In this document: positions 51,056 through 59,380 of the stretch, piece after piece | Position numbering within the stretch: position 1 is the first letter of the stretch | How the letters are laid out: each line of letters starts with the position of its first letter | NCBI RefSeq assembly: GCF_030063135.1 | Contig: NZ_JASISO010000023.1 | Span: 60,433-124,432 of the forward strand | Reading direction: 5' to 3' | DNA from: Streptomyces sp. G-G2 | GTDB lineage: Bacteria; Actinomycetota; Actinomycetes; Streptomycetales; Streptomycetaceae | DNA length: 64,000 nt | Notes under the pieces: model-generated | Seen by the model: the letters and a program-made list of their open reading frames with translations, nothing else | Databases searched by the model: none | Told to the model about the DNA's origin: nothing | Translations under genes and position numbers: made by a program

Positions 51056-51697
51056 ATGGCCAGCCCCAAGCCGGAGACCCTCGCCGCCTTCGAGGCCGCC
51101 AAGGGGTTCATGCCCGTACGCGAAGGCCTCGCCCTGCACGCCGCCGCCACCGAGGCGGCCGCACTCGGCCTCCCCCTCCTGGAGGTCGGCACGTACTGCG
51201 GCCGCTCCACCATCCTGCTCGCCGACGCGGCCCGCGAGGCCGGCGTGAGCGCGATCACCGTCGACCACCACCGCGGCAGCGAGGAGCAGCAGCCGGGCTG
51301 GGAGTACCACGACCCGACGGTCGTGGACCCGGAGGTCGGCCTCATGGACACCCTGCCGACCTTCCGCCGGACCCTGCACAAAGCGGGCCTGGAGGACCAC
51401 GTGATCGCGATCGTCGGCCGCTCGCCGCAGGTCGCCGCCGCCTGGGGCGGCCCGCTCGGGCTGGTCTTCATCGACGGCGGCCACACGGACGAGCACGCCA
51501 CCGGGGACTACGAGGGCTGGGCCCCGCACGTCGCCCCCGGCGGCACCCTGGTCATCCACGACGTCTTCCCGGACCCGGCCGACGGCGGCCGGGCGCCGTA
51601 CCGGATCTACCGCCGCGCCCTGGCCTCCGGCGCCTTCGAGGAGGTCTCCGTGACGGACTCCCTCCGCGTCCTGCGCCGCACCGGCACGGGCATCTGA
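51056..51697 (+). CDS. class I SAM-dependent methyltransferase
   Basis: A 213-residue methyltransferase: LLEVGTYCGRSTILLADAA is motif I, ITVDHHRGS motif II, LGLVFIDGGHTDEHATGDY motif IV. The IDGGH block is that of the CmcI/macrocin/catechol-type O-methyltransferase group that uses a metal. GGAGGA (51045-51050) lies five bases before the ATG. It stands alone; substrate unknown. Confidence 0.85.
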   Translation: MASPKPETLAAFEAAKGFMPVREGLALHAAATEAAALGLPLLEVGTYCGRSTILLADAAREAGVSAITVDHHRGSEEQQPGWEYHDPTVVDPEVGLMDTLPTFRRTLHKAGLEDHVIAIVGRSPQVAAAWGGPLGLVFIDGGHTDEHATGDYEGWAPHVAPGGTLVIHDVFPDPADGGRAPYRIYRRALASGAFEEVSVTDSLRVLRRTGTGI

Positions 51698-51808
51698 GCT
51701 GCCCCGCTGCCGCCACCCGGCTCCGCCCGGCCCCATCCGGCCGTCCGCCCGGCCCTCGAACGGGTCAGGGTCCGCACGCGGGACGGAGTCGGGGTCTAGC
51801 ATCGCGAC

Positions 51809-52795
51809 GTGCCGTACGACGACAGTGCCCCGCAGCCCGAGTCCGCCTCCTCGCTCGATCCCGACCGGCCGTGGTTCACCCGCCGCTCCACGCTGGCCGT
51901 GGCCGTCGCCGCGCTCGCGCCGCTCGGCCTCGCCGGATGGCTGCTGGTGGAGGTGACCTCGGGGGCGGGCGCCGACGACGGTCGCCCCCCGGCCGTCGCC
52001 CTGCCGTCCGCCAAGGCTTCCTCCCAGCCGCGCCCCCAGGGCAGCGCCTCCCCCACCACCGCGCCGAGCCTCTCCGCGGGCGCGTCCACCAGCCCGTCCC
52101 CGGGGCAGCTTCCCGCGAAGGGCCCGCTGGCCGGACGTACCGTGGTCATCGACCCCGGCCATAACGCGGGCAACTTCAAACACACCGGTGAGATCGACAA
52201 GCAGGTCGACATCGGTACCACCCGCAAGGAGTGCGACACCACCGGCACGACCACCAACGCCGGTTACATGGAAGCCGAGTTCACCCTCGACGTGTCCCGT
52301 CGCCTGGGCGCGATCCTGGAGGCCAAGGGCGTCAAGGTGGTGTTCACCCACCAGGCCGACCGTCCGTTCGGCCCGTGCATCGACGAGCGGGCCCGGATCG
52401 GCAACGCCGCGAACGCCGACGCGGTGGTCTCGGTCCACGCCGACGGCGTCTCCTCCGGCAACCGCGGCTTCCACGTGATCCTCCCGGCGAAGGTCAAGGG
52501 CGGGGCCGCGGACACCGCGAAGATCGTCGGCCCGTCGCGCGACCTGGGCGAACGGATCGCCGGGAACTTCGCCCGTACCACCGGGTCGGCCCCCTCCAAC
52601 TACGTGGGCGGCGGCACGGCCCTGGTCGTCCGCGACGACCTCGGCGGACTCAACCTCTCCACCCGGCCGAAGGTGTTCATCGAGTGCGCGAACATGCGTG
52701 ACGCCAAGGACGCGGCGCTGCTCACGAGTCCGGACTGGCGCCAGCGGGCGGCGCAGGGAATCGCGAACGGCATCGTCGGCTTCCTCGGCGGGTAG
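51809..52795 (+). CDS. N-acetylmuramoyl-L-alanine amidase (Amidase_3)
   Basis: A 328-residue peptidoglycan amidase. An N-terminal membrane anchor or signal (about 28-48) is followed by a Ser/Pro-rich linker and the zinc amidase domain (108-328): VVIDPGHNAGN (H118), YMEAEFTLD (Glu ligand), VVSVHADG (second His) and FIECANMRD (catalytic Glu). It cuts the bond between MurNAc and the stem peptide. TAGCAT (51797-51802) ends six bases before the GTG start, so the mRNA is probably leaderless. Confidence 0.92.
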   Translation: MPYDDSAPQPESASSLDPDRPWFTRRSTLAVAVAALAPLGLAGWLLVEVTSGAGADDGRPPAVALPSAKASSQPRPQGSASPTTAPSLSAGASTSPSPGQLPAKGPLAGRTVVIDPGHNAGNFKHTGEIDKQVDIGTTRKECDTTGTTTNAGYMEAEFTLDVSRRLGAILEAKGVKVVFTHQADRPFGPCIDERARIGNAANADAVVSVHADGVSSGNRGFHVILPAKVKGGAADTAKIVGPSRDLGERIAGNFARTTGSAPSNYVGGGTALVVRDDLGGLNLSTRPKVFIECANMRDAKDAALLTSPDWRQRAAQGIANGIVGFLGG

Positions 52796-52931
52796 GAGAG
52801 GGGGCCGGGTGCGGCCCCTGCCCTCTCGGACACTCGAAACATCCGTACGATGGTGCCCGCCCGCCCGCTCCCGCATCGGGACCGCGGCACCGCGAGACGA
52901 TGAGACGACCGAGACCGAGAAGGACATCCAA

Positions 52932-53780
52932 GTGAACATCCGCTCCCTCACACGAGGCGACGGCGTGGTGATCGGAGCAGCGGTGCTGCTGTTCATCGCG
53001 TCGTTCCTCAACTTCTACTCCGTCGACTGCCGCGGGATCGCCGCCTGCGAGTCGCAGGTCCCGAACGCGTGGGACACGGACCGGCTGAGCATCGTCCTTC
53101 CCTCGGTCTTCCTCACCGGCATCATCGCCGCGGCTCTGATCGCCACCACCCGGCTGCTGCCCGCGGGCCGCAAGGTCGCCGGGACCGGCCTGGAGGTCTG
53201 GGGCGCCGGTCTCGCCGTCGCCGCCGCGTGGTCCGCGCTGTGGGCGCTGATCGTGACCCCGTCGGGCGTCGGGCTGGGCGCGGGTTCCGTGATCGCGTTC
53301 CTCGCGACGCTGGCGCTGGCCGGTGTCGCCGTCGCCGGTTCGAAGATCCCCGCGCTGGCGGGGCCACTGGTGCCGGAGGCGAAGCCGCAGGCCCCGCAGC
53401 CGTACGGCGGCCACCCGCAGCCGGGCGCCGGGTACGGGTACCCGGGCGGCCAGCAGCCGACGCCGTACGGGGCCACCCCGCAGCCCGCACCGCCGTACGC
53501 GGGACAGGGCACCCCGGCGCCCACCCCGGGCCCGGCGGCTCCGCAGGACGCGCAGCCCCAGCAGGCCGCCCCGGCGGGCGAGTTCACCCCGTTCTGGTTC
53601 GCGGTGCCGGTGGCCCGCCCGCTCTTCGGCGAGGACGGCTCCCCGACCCCGATCGCCGAACTGGCCCCCGGTACCTGGTACCTGGCCGTCGACCAGCGCG
53701 GCCCGGCCGCGCTGGTGGCCCAGACCCAGGACGGCCGCCGCGGCGTCCTGAACGACACCTCGGGCATCCAGCGCGGCTGA
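52932..53780 (+). CDS. four-helix membrane protein with Pro/Gly-rich tail
   Basis: A 282-residue protein starting at a GTG with AAGGA eight bases upstream. Four hydrophobic helices (about 12-28, 55-75, 92-112 and 116-134) precede a Pro/Gly/Gln/Tyr-rich linker (about 140-215) and a small C-terminal domain (FWFAVPVARPLFGEDG...GTWYLAVDQRGPAALV) that looks like a beta module. It resembles DUF5336-like actinobacterial membrane proteins. Role unknown. Confidence 0.7.
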   Translation: MNIRSLTRGDGVVIGAAVLLFIASFLNFYSVDCRGIAACESQVPNAWDTDRLSIVLPSVFLTGIIAAALIATTRLLPAGRKVAGTGLEVWGAGLAVAAAWSALWALIVTPSGVGLGAGSVIAFLATLALAGVAVAGSKIPALAGPLVPEAKPQAPQPYGGHPQPGAGYGYPGGQQPTPYGATPQPAPPYAGQGTPAPTPGPAAPQDAQPQQAAPAGEFTPFWFAVPVARPLFGEDGSPTPIAELAPGTWYLAVDQRGPAALVAQTQDGRRGVLNDTSGIQRG

Positions 53781-53836
53781 CGACCGGCCCCGGTGGCCGA
53801 CGTCAGCCCCCGACCCCGCCCGTCAGGGCGACCGCG

Positions 53837-53868
53837 ACGGCCCCCCGCCCTTCCCGGCGGGGGGCCGT
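53837..53868. terminator. 13-bp perfect hairpin
   Basis: ACGGCCCCCCGCC (53837-53849), six-base loop, exact complement at 53856-53868; it separates the membrane protein gene from the LLM oxidoreductase. Confidence 0.85.
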
Positions 53869-53894
53869 TGCCATACAGTCACCTGACGCCGCAC

Positions 53895-53909
53895 CTGACG
53901 TACCGTCAG
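53895..53909 (+). promoter_or_regulatory. CTGAC-N5-GTCAG palindrome (copy 3)
   Basis: CTGAC-gtacc-GTCAG, extended in this copy to CTGACG-tac-CGTCAG, lies 32 bases before the LLM oxidoreductase start; a further ACCTGACG half-site is at 53881-53888. Confidence 0.65.
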
Positions 53910-53941
53910 AAACGGTCACGGCTCGCGCGAAGGGACCGCAC

Positions 53942-54952
53942 ATGCGCCTCGGACTCGCACTCGGCTACTGGGGCCGCGGCCCCAACCCGGCCCACCTCGA
54001 CCTCGCCACCGAGGCCGAACGCCTCGGCTACGACTCCGTATGGACCGCCGAGGCCTGGGGCTCGGACGCCTTCACCCCCCTCACCTGGATCGCCGCCCAC
54101 ACCACCCGCATCCGCCTCGGCACCGCCATCGCGCAGATGGCCGCACGCACCCCCACCGCCACCGCCATGCACGCCCTCACCCTGGACCACCTCTCGGGCG
54201 GCCGGATGATGCTCGGCCTCGGCCTCTCCGGCCCCCAGGTGGTGGAGGGCTGGTACGGCCGCCCCTTCCCCGCGAGCCCGCTGACCGCCACCCGCGAGTA
54301 CGTCGACGTCATCCGCCAGGTGCTGCGCCGCGAGGCACCGGTCGCGCTGGACGGCCGCTTCCACAGCCACCCGTACCGCGGGGCCGACGGCACCGGCATC
54401 GGCAAGCCGCTCAAGCCGATCACTCACCCGCTCCGCGCGGACCTGCCCCTGCTGCTCGGCGCCGAGGGGCCCAAGAACATCGCGCAGACCACCCGGATCG
54501 CGGACGGCTGGCTCCCGCTGTACTGGTCACCGACCCGCACCGACGCCTACCAGGCGGCCCTCACCGACCTCCCCGACGGATTCATGATCGCGCCGATGGC
54601 GCGGGCGCACGTGTGCGACGACGTCACGGAGGGGCTGCTCCCGGTCAAGGCCATGCTGGGCTTCTACATCGGCGGCATGGGCCACGCGGCCCGCAACTTC
54701 CACGCCGACCTGATGGCCAGGATGGGCTACGAGGAGGAGGCCCACCGGATCCAGGAACTCTTCCTCGCGGGCCGCAAGGAAGAGGCGGTGCTCGCCGTCC
54801 CGGACGCCTTCGCGGACGAGATCTCCCTGATCGGCCCGCGCGAGCGGATCGCCGAACGGCTGGAACTGTGGCGCGAGGGCCCGGTCACGGACCTGCTTCT
54901 GACCGCCCCGGACCCGCACACGCTGCGCGTCCTGGCCGAACTGAACAGCTGA
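53942..54952 (+). CDS. LLM-class F420-dependent oxidoreductase
   Basis: A 336-residue luciferase-like (beta/alpha)8 protein. MRLGLALGYWGRGPNP, WTAEAWGSDAFTPLTWIA, LGTAIAQMAARTPTATAMHA and LGLGLSGPQVVEGWYG are typical of the F420-dependent group (mycobacterial Rv3520c-like proteins). It would use F420H2 made by the reductase at 15.3 kb. An Rv3520c-like gene is itself in the mycobacterial cholesterol region, which fits the shared operator with the FadE34 block. Operator at 53895-53909; AAGGGA upstream of the ATG. Confidence 0.88.
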   Translation: MRLGLALGYWGRGPNPAHLDLATEAERLGYDSVWTAEAWGSDAFTPLTWIAAHTTRIRLGTAIAQMAARTPTATAMHALTLDHLSGGRMMLGLGLSGPQVVEGWYGRPFPASPLTATREYVDVIRQVLRREAPVALDGRFHSHPYRGADGTGIGKPLKPITHPLRADLPLLLGAEGPKNIAQTTRIADGWLPLYWSPTRTDAYQAALTDLPDGFMIAPMARAHVCDDVTEGLLPVKAMLGFYIGGMGHAARNFHADLMARMGYEEEAHRIQELFLAGRKEEAVLAVPDAFADEISLIGPRERIAERLELWREGPVTDLLLTAPDPHTLRVLAELNS

Positions 54953-55030
54953 CCCCCGCCCCCTGAACCACGAGCACCGCCAGCGCCGCCGAGCACTGCC
55001 AGCACCACCAGCGCCACCAGCACGCCACTC

Positions 55031-55183
55031 TGGCGCCACGCATGACCCGCGTGGCGCCTCACCCATGCCACGGCCTCTGACCTGCGCGTCAACATCCCAT
55101 CAGCGACCGCCGCGCACGCTCCACCGCACCCCCAGCGCCACATGGCGCCACTATGGCGCCAGATTCCCTCGCCATGGCGCCAT
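55031..55183 (+). promoter_or_regulatory. phased array of TGGCGCCA palindromes
   Basis: TGGCGCCA occurs at 55031-55038, 55143-55150, 55154-55161 and 55175-55182, and TGGCGCCT at 55052-55059. Spacings are 21 bp in the left pair and 11 and 21 bp in the right three, that is one or two helix turns. The last site (ATGGCGCCAT) ends 21 bases before the start of a ribbon-helix-helix gene, which is the likely binder. Confidence 0.8.
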
Positions 55184-55203
55184 TCCTGTGCCATGATGAC
55201 GTC

Positions 55204-55737
55204 ATGGACCTCACGCCCTACGTCGATCACCTCCGGCACGAACTCGCGGTCGCCGCCGAAGCGGGCGGCGCCGAATCCCGCGCGCTGGCCGAGCGCCTCA
55301 CCGCGCCCCTGGAGTCGGCCGCCCGGCTGACCCTGCTCAACGCCCTGTCCGCCGCCATGGGCGAGGTCACCCGCGACCTCGCGCCGGGCTCGGTCGACGT
55401 ACGGCTGCGCGGACTCGACCCCGAGTTCGTGGTGACCGGGCCCCCGGCCCCCGAGCCGTACAGCATGGCCGGACCGCTGCCCGTCGCTCCGGCCCCGGCT
55501 CCGCTCCCGCCCGCGGCCCCGCCCGCCGAAGGCGACGAGGGCGGCACCGCCCGCATCAACTTCCGGCTCCCCGCGCACCTCAAGAACCGCGTCGAGGAGG
55601 CCGCGACCCAGGAGGGCCTCTCGGTCAACGCCTGGCTGGGCCGGGCCGTCGCCGCGGCCCTGGTACCGGCCGGCCCCGCGCCCTCGGACGGACCCCGCTC
55701 CCGCGGCCGTCAGGGCTTCACCGGGTGGGTCCGCTAG
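55204..55737 (+). CDS. HicB-like / ribbon-helix-helix DNA-binding protein
   Basis: A 177-residue protein. The C-terminal segment TARINFRLPAHLKNRVEEAA and on through SVNAWLGRAVAAAL (about 118-155) is a ribbon-helix-helix DNA-binding domain of the HicB/Arc type; the N-terminal helix region (1-60) and Pro-rich linker are not assigned. No HicA toxin is next to it, so it is probably a plain transcription factor. The TGGCGCCA array directly upstream suggests self-repression. It is followed at 97 bp by DUF4097 and ABC exporter genes, its probable operon. ATG 55204 is preferred because upstream starts lie inside the array. Confidence 0.8.
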   Translation: MDLTPYVDHLRHELAVAAEAGGAESRALAERLTAPLESAARLTLLNALSAAMGEVTRDLAPGSVDVRLRGLDPEFVVTGPPAPEPYSMAGPLPVAPAPAPLPPAAPPAEGDEGGTARINFRLPAHLKNRVEEAATQEGLSVNAWLGRAVAAALVPAGPAPSDGPRSRGRQGFTGWVR

Positions 55738-55834
55738 AGACGGCCCCACCCGCGCGCCGCCCCGCGCGCACCGCCCGCGCCACGCCCGTATCAGCCTCAC
55801 TTCTTCTCCACCGAGCCAAGAGGACGGCACAGCC

Positions 55835-56674
55835 ATGCCCGAGACGTTCCAGACCCCCCAGCCCATCTCCGCCACCGTCGAGTTCGACATCGGCGCCGTC
55901 CGCGTCATCGCCACCGACCGCGCCGACACCGTGGTCGAGGTCCGGCCGACCGACCCGGGCGAGCCGGCCGACGTACGGGCCGCCGAGCAGACCAAGATCA
56001 GCTACACGGGCGGTCAGCTGCTCGTGAAGGGACCGCGCAAGCGCTCCCTCTTCGGCCGCAGCGGCTCGCTCGACATCACCCTCGCCCTGCCCACCGGTTC
56101 CGACCTGCGCAGCGACTCCCCCATGGCGGACTTCCACTGCTCGGGACCGCTCGGACAGGCCCGGATCAAGACCTCGCTCGGTGACCTGCGGGTCGAGGAG
56201 GCGGCGACCGTGTCCCTCACCACGGGCCACGGCGAGCTGTTCGCCGAACACGTCACCGGGAACGCCGAGTTGACCGGATCGGGCCGGATCACCGCCGACA
56301 CCGTCGATGGCGCCGCGACCGTCAAGAACTCCAACGGCGACATCGTGATCGGCGAGGTCCGCGGTGAGCTGCGGGCCACCACCTCCAACGGAGCCGTCTC
56401 CGTCGCCGTCGCCCACGCCGGGGTCGAGGCCAAGTCCGCGAACGGCCACGTCCGCATCGGTCAGGTCGCCCGCGGCCGGATCACCCTCCAGACCGCCGCC
56501 GGGGACATCTCCGTGGGCATCGCCGCCGCCACCGCCGCCTGGCTCGACGTGAACACCCGCCTGGGCAGCGTCCGCAATTCCCTCGGTACCACCGACGGCC
56601 CCGGCGCGGGCGACGAGACCGTCGAGGTCCGCGCCCGCAGCGGGGTCGGCGACATCACCATCCACCGTGCCTGA
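55835..56674 (+). CDS. DUF4097 beta-helix-like repeat protein
   Basis: A 279-residue protein of the DUF4097 type, built from repeated short strands that form a right-handed beta-solenoid (VSLTTGHGELFAEHVTG; RITADTVDGAATVKNSNGD; LRATTSNGAVSVAVAHAG; RITLQTAAGDISVG). There is no signal peptide. AGAGGA lies eight bases before the ATG. It sits between the RHH regulator and an ABC exporter; adhesin-like DUF4097 proteins commonly accompany envelope-stress or exporter genes, but no mechanism is known. Confidence 0.85.
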   Translation: MPETFQTPQPISATVEFDIGAVRVIATDRADTVVEVRPTDPGEPADVRAAEQTKISYTGGQLLVKGPRKRSLFGRSGSLDITLALPTGSDLRSDSPMADFHCSGPLGQARIKTSLGDLRVEEAATVSLTTGHGELFAEHVTGNAELTGSGRITADTVDGAATVKNSNGDIVIGEVRGELRATTSNGAVSVAVAHAGVEAKSANGHVRIGQVARGRITLQTAAGDISVGIAAATAAWLDVNTRLGSVRNSLGTTDGPGAGDETVEVRARSGVGDITIHRA

Positions 56675-56753
56675 CCCGCGACGGGACCCCACGACGGGGC
56701 CCGACGGCCACATCCCGCCACCGGACGACCGGTTGTCCCCAGGAGAGAGCACC

Positions 56754-57734
56754 ATGACCACAGCGCTCGCGACCGCGACCGCACCCACGACGCCCGCCTC
56801 GTCGGCGATCAGCGTCACGGGCCTGACCAAGTCCTACGGCGACAAGCGGGTGCTCGACGGCATCGACCTGCGCATCGCCCCCGGCACCGTCTTCGCCCTG
56901 CTCGGGCCCAACGGCGCGGGCAAGACCACCACCGTGCAGATCCTGACCACCCTGATCGCGGCGGACTCCGGCGAGATCCACGTCGGCGGCCACGACCTGG
57001 CCCGCGACCCGGAGGCCATCCGCTCCACCATCGGCGTGACCGGCCAGTTCTCCGCGGTGGACAACCTCCTCACCGCCGAGGAGAACCTGCTCCTGATGGC
57101 GGACCTCAACCACCTGCGCCGCCCCGAGGGCAGGCGGCGCGCCGCCGACCTGCTGCGCCGCTTCGACCTGGCCGAGGCCGCCCGCAAGCCCGTCTCCGCC
57201 TTCTCCGGCGGTATGCGACGCAAGCTCGACCTGGCGATGACTCTCGTCGGCGACCCGCGGATCATCTTCCTCGACGAGCCGACCACCGGGCTCGACCCGC
57301 GTAGCCGCCGCACCATGTGGGAGATCATCCGGAGCCTCGTCGACGAGCAGGGCGTCACGATCTTCCTCACCACCCAGTACCTGGAGGAGGCCGACCAGCT
57401 CGCCGACCGGATGGCCGTCCTCGACGGCGGGAAACTGGTCGCCGAGGGCACCGCCGAACAGCTCAAGCGCCGGATCCCCGGCAGCCACCTCCGGATCCGG
57501 TTCGCCGCACTGCCCGAACTCGAAGCGGCCACCGCCCTGTTCGCGTGCCTCACGGTCGACCGGGAGGCCCTCACCCTGGACATCCCCGGTGACGGCAGCG
57601 TGAGCACCCTGCGCGCGGTCCTGGACATCCTCGACCACGCGTCGGCCGGGGCCGAGAGCCTCTCGGTGCACACCCCCGACCTCGACGACGTCTTCCTCCA
57701 CCTCACCGGCCCGAAGCGGGAGAACGCGCGATGA
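56754..57734 (+). CDS. DrrA-type ABC transporter ATPase (second copy)
   Basis: A 326-residue DrrA-like ATPase: Walker A GPNGAGKTTT, TGQFSAVDN, signature FSGGMRRKLDLA, Walker B IFLDEPTTGLD, and TTQYLEEADQ at the H-loop, again with Gln for His. The C-terminal DrrA extension ends with TPDLDDVFLHLTG. AGGAGAG precedes the ATG by six bases. Coupled by ATGA to its permease. It is paralogous to the 8.7-kb ATPase but under a quite different operator. Confidence 0.92.
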   Translation: MTTALATATAPTTPASSAISVTGLTKSYGDKRVLDGIDLRIAPGTVFALLGPNGAGKTTTVQILTTLIAADSGEIHVGGHDLARDPEAIRSTIGVTGQFSAVDNLLTAEENLLLMADLNHLRRPEGRRRAADLLRRFDLAEAARKPVSAFSGGMRRKLDLAMTLVGDPRIIFLDEPTTGLDPRSRRTMWEIIRSLVDEQGVTIFLTTQYLEEADQLADRMAVLDGGKLVAEGTAEQLKRRIPGSHLRIRFAALPELEAATALFACLTVDREALTLDIPGDGSVSTLRAVLDILDHASAGAESLSVHTPDLDDVFLHLTGPKRENAR

Positions 57735-58522
57735 CCAGCCTGTCCTACGCCGTCAGCGATTCGGCGACGATGCTGCGCCGCAACCTCAAGCACGCCCTGC
57801 GGTACCCGTCGATGACCATCTCCGTCGTCGTCATGCCCGTGCTGATGCTGCTCCTGTTCAACTACGTCTTCGGCGGCGCCCTCGGCAGCGGCATCGGTAC
57901 CGCGCCCGCCGGGTCCGGCCACTACATCGACTACATCGCCCCCGGCATCGTGCTGATGGCGGCGACCTCGGGCGCGGTGTCCACCGCCGTCGGGGTCTGC
58001 GTCGACATGACCGAAGGCATCGTGAACCGGTTCCGGACGATGCCGATCTCCCGGGCCTCGTTCCTGACCGGGCACGTCGTGGGCGGGGTGATCCAGACCC
58101 TGATCAGCGTCGCGGTGGTGCTCGGCATCGCCCTGCTCATAGGCTTCCGGCCCACCGCCACCCCCGTCGAGTGGCTGGCCGTGGCCGGGCTGCTGGCCGG
58201 GCTCGTCCTGGCCCTCACCTGGCTGTCCGCCGCGATGGGGCTGCTCGCGAAGACCCCCGAGACCGCCAGCAACATGCCGATGCCGCTGACGTTCCTGCCG
58301 CTCCTGGGCAGCGCGATCGTCCCCCCGGACTCCATGCCGACCGGGATGCGCTGGTTCGCCGAGTACCAGCCCTTCACCCCGTTCATCGAAACCCTGCGGG
58401 GGCTGCTGATGGGCACGCCGATCGGGCACAACGGACTCATCGCCCTCGCCTGGTGCGCGGGGCTGACCCTGGCGGGCTACCTGTGGGCCCGGTCCGTCTT
58501 CGCCCGCGACGCCGCCCGCTGA
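57731..58522 (+). CDS. DrrB-type ABC transporter permease (second copy)
   Basis: A 263-residue ABC-2 permease of six helices, with the coupling segment TEGIVNRFRTMPISRASFLTG between helices 2 and 3. Starts inside the stop of the ATPase gene (ATGA). It is the last gene of the RHH / DUF4097 / ATPase / permease unit, closed by a 27-bp perfect hairpin at 58541-58598. Confidence 0.92.
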   Translation: MTSLSYAVSDSATMLRRNLKHALRYPSMTISVVVMPVLMLLLFNYVFGGALGSGIGTAPAGSGHYIDYIAPGIVLMAATSGAVSTAVGVCVDMTEGIVNRFRTMPISRASFLTGHVVGGVIQTLISVAVVLGIALLIGFRPTATPVEWLAVAGLLAGLVLALTWLSAAMGLLAKTPETASNMPMPLTFLPLLGSAIVPPDSMPTGMRWFAEYQPFTPFIETLRGLLMGTPIGHNGLIALAWCAGLTLAGYLWARSVFARDAAR

Positions 58523-58540
58523 CACCCGTATGCCGGACCC

Positions 58541-58598
58541 ACGCAGGACATGGTGAGGACCCGCCGGGCGACCGGCGGGTCCTCACCATGTCCTGCGT
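58541..58598. terminator. 27-bp perfect bidirectional hairpin
   Basis: Bases 58541-58567 (beginning ACGCAGGACATGG) pair without a mismatch with 58572-58598 over the four-base loop GCGA, between convergent genes. Confidence 0.93.
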
Positions 58599-58614
58599 AC
58601 GCCCGTGCTCCGGG

Positions 58615-59268
58615 TCAGCGGCCCAGCTGCGACGCGCTGGGCACCTTGTCCTGGACGTCGACGCCCGCGCTCTTGCCCGCGTCCTTGACGCCGTTGATCA
58701 TCTTCTCGAAGGAGCCGATGTCCGCGTCGTTCGCGTCACCCTTGCGAAGCTTGCCGCCCAGGCCCTTGAGCGACTCGATGCCGGCGGACAGCGGAGCCAT
58801 CGCCTTCGACAGCAGCGGATCGCCCTTGGCGTTGTCGGACGCCGCCTTCAGCCGGTTGTAGGCGAAGGCGCCCGCCAGGCCCGCCTTCACCAGCGCGAAC
58901 GTACGGCCCTTCGCGCCCTTCTTGAACTTGCCCGCGCGGTACGGCTTGACGATCCACTGGTATGTGGCGCCGGCCGCGAGGCCCGCGTTGGCCACGAAGC
59001 GCGTCTTGGCGAACTTCTGCTTCTCCGCCTGCGTGCTCGGACTCGGCGTGGGCGCGGCCTCCTCGGCCAGCAGCACCTGCTCGGCGGTCAAGGGCGCCTC
59101 GGCCACCGCGGGTTCGGCGGCGGCCTTCGAAGCCGGGGCCCCGCGGACCGAGGCGTGGCCGCCGCGGTCGCCGCCACTGCCGCAGGCGGTGGCTCCGGCG
59201 AGCAGCGCGGAAGACAGGAGCAGCGCCGTGAAGGCGCGGTGGACACGGGTGGTTCTGGGTATGGACAC
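58615..59268 (-). CDS. small secreted lipoprotein, function unknown
   Basis: A 217-residue protein with a signal peptide and lipobox (LLLSSALLAGATAC, Cys about 29), an Ala/Pro/Ser-rich segment (about 33-80), then a helical Lys/Ala/Gly-rich domain (AGLAAGATYQWIVKPYRAGKF; VKAGLAGAFAYNRLKAA) with a late KMINGVKDAGKSAG amphipathic helix. I do not recognise a family. It converges on the exporter operon across the 27-bp hairpin. Confidence 0.72.
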   Translation of the reverse strand: MSIPRTTRVHRAFTALLLSSALLAGATACGSGGDRGGHASVRGAPASKAAAEPAVAEAPLTAEQVLLAEEAAPTPSPSTQAEKQKFAKTRFVANAGLAAGATYQWIVKPYRAGKFKKGAKGRTFALVKAGLAGAFAYNRLKAASDNAKGDPLLSKAMAPLSAGIESLKGLGGKLRKGDANDADIGSFEKMINGVKDAGKSAGVDVQDKVPSASQLGR

Positions 59269-59380
59269 GGTTTCCTCCGGGGAATGGGGTGTCCCAGGCA
59301 GCCTCGCCCCGGCCCCGGTACCGCGCTACTCGAGGCACCCGTTCGGGTTTGCCCCGCCCCGGAACGGCAAGACGCGTGCC

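Noticed and set aside
55142..55203. Earlier starts for the RHH gene inside the TGGCGCCA array
   Set aside because: The peptide they add is simply the translated palindromes; ATG 55204 gives a sensible N terminus.
55204..55737. HicAB toxin-antitoxin system
   Set aside because: Only a HicB/RHH-like protein is present; no HicA-sized gene is on either side.
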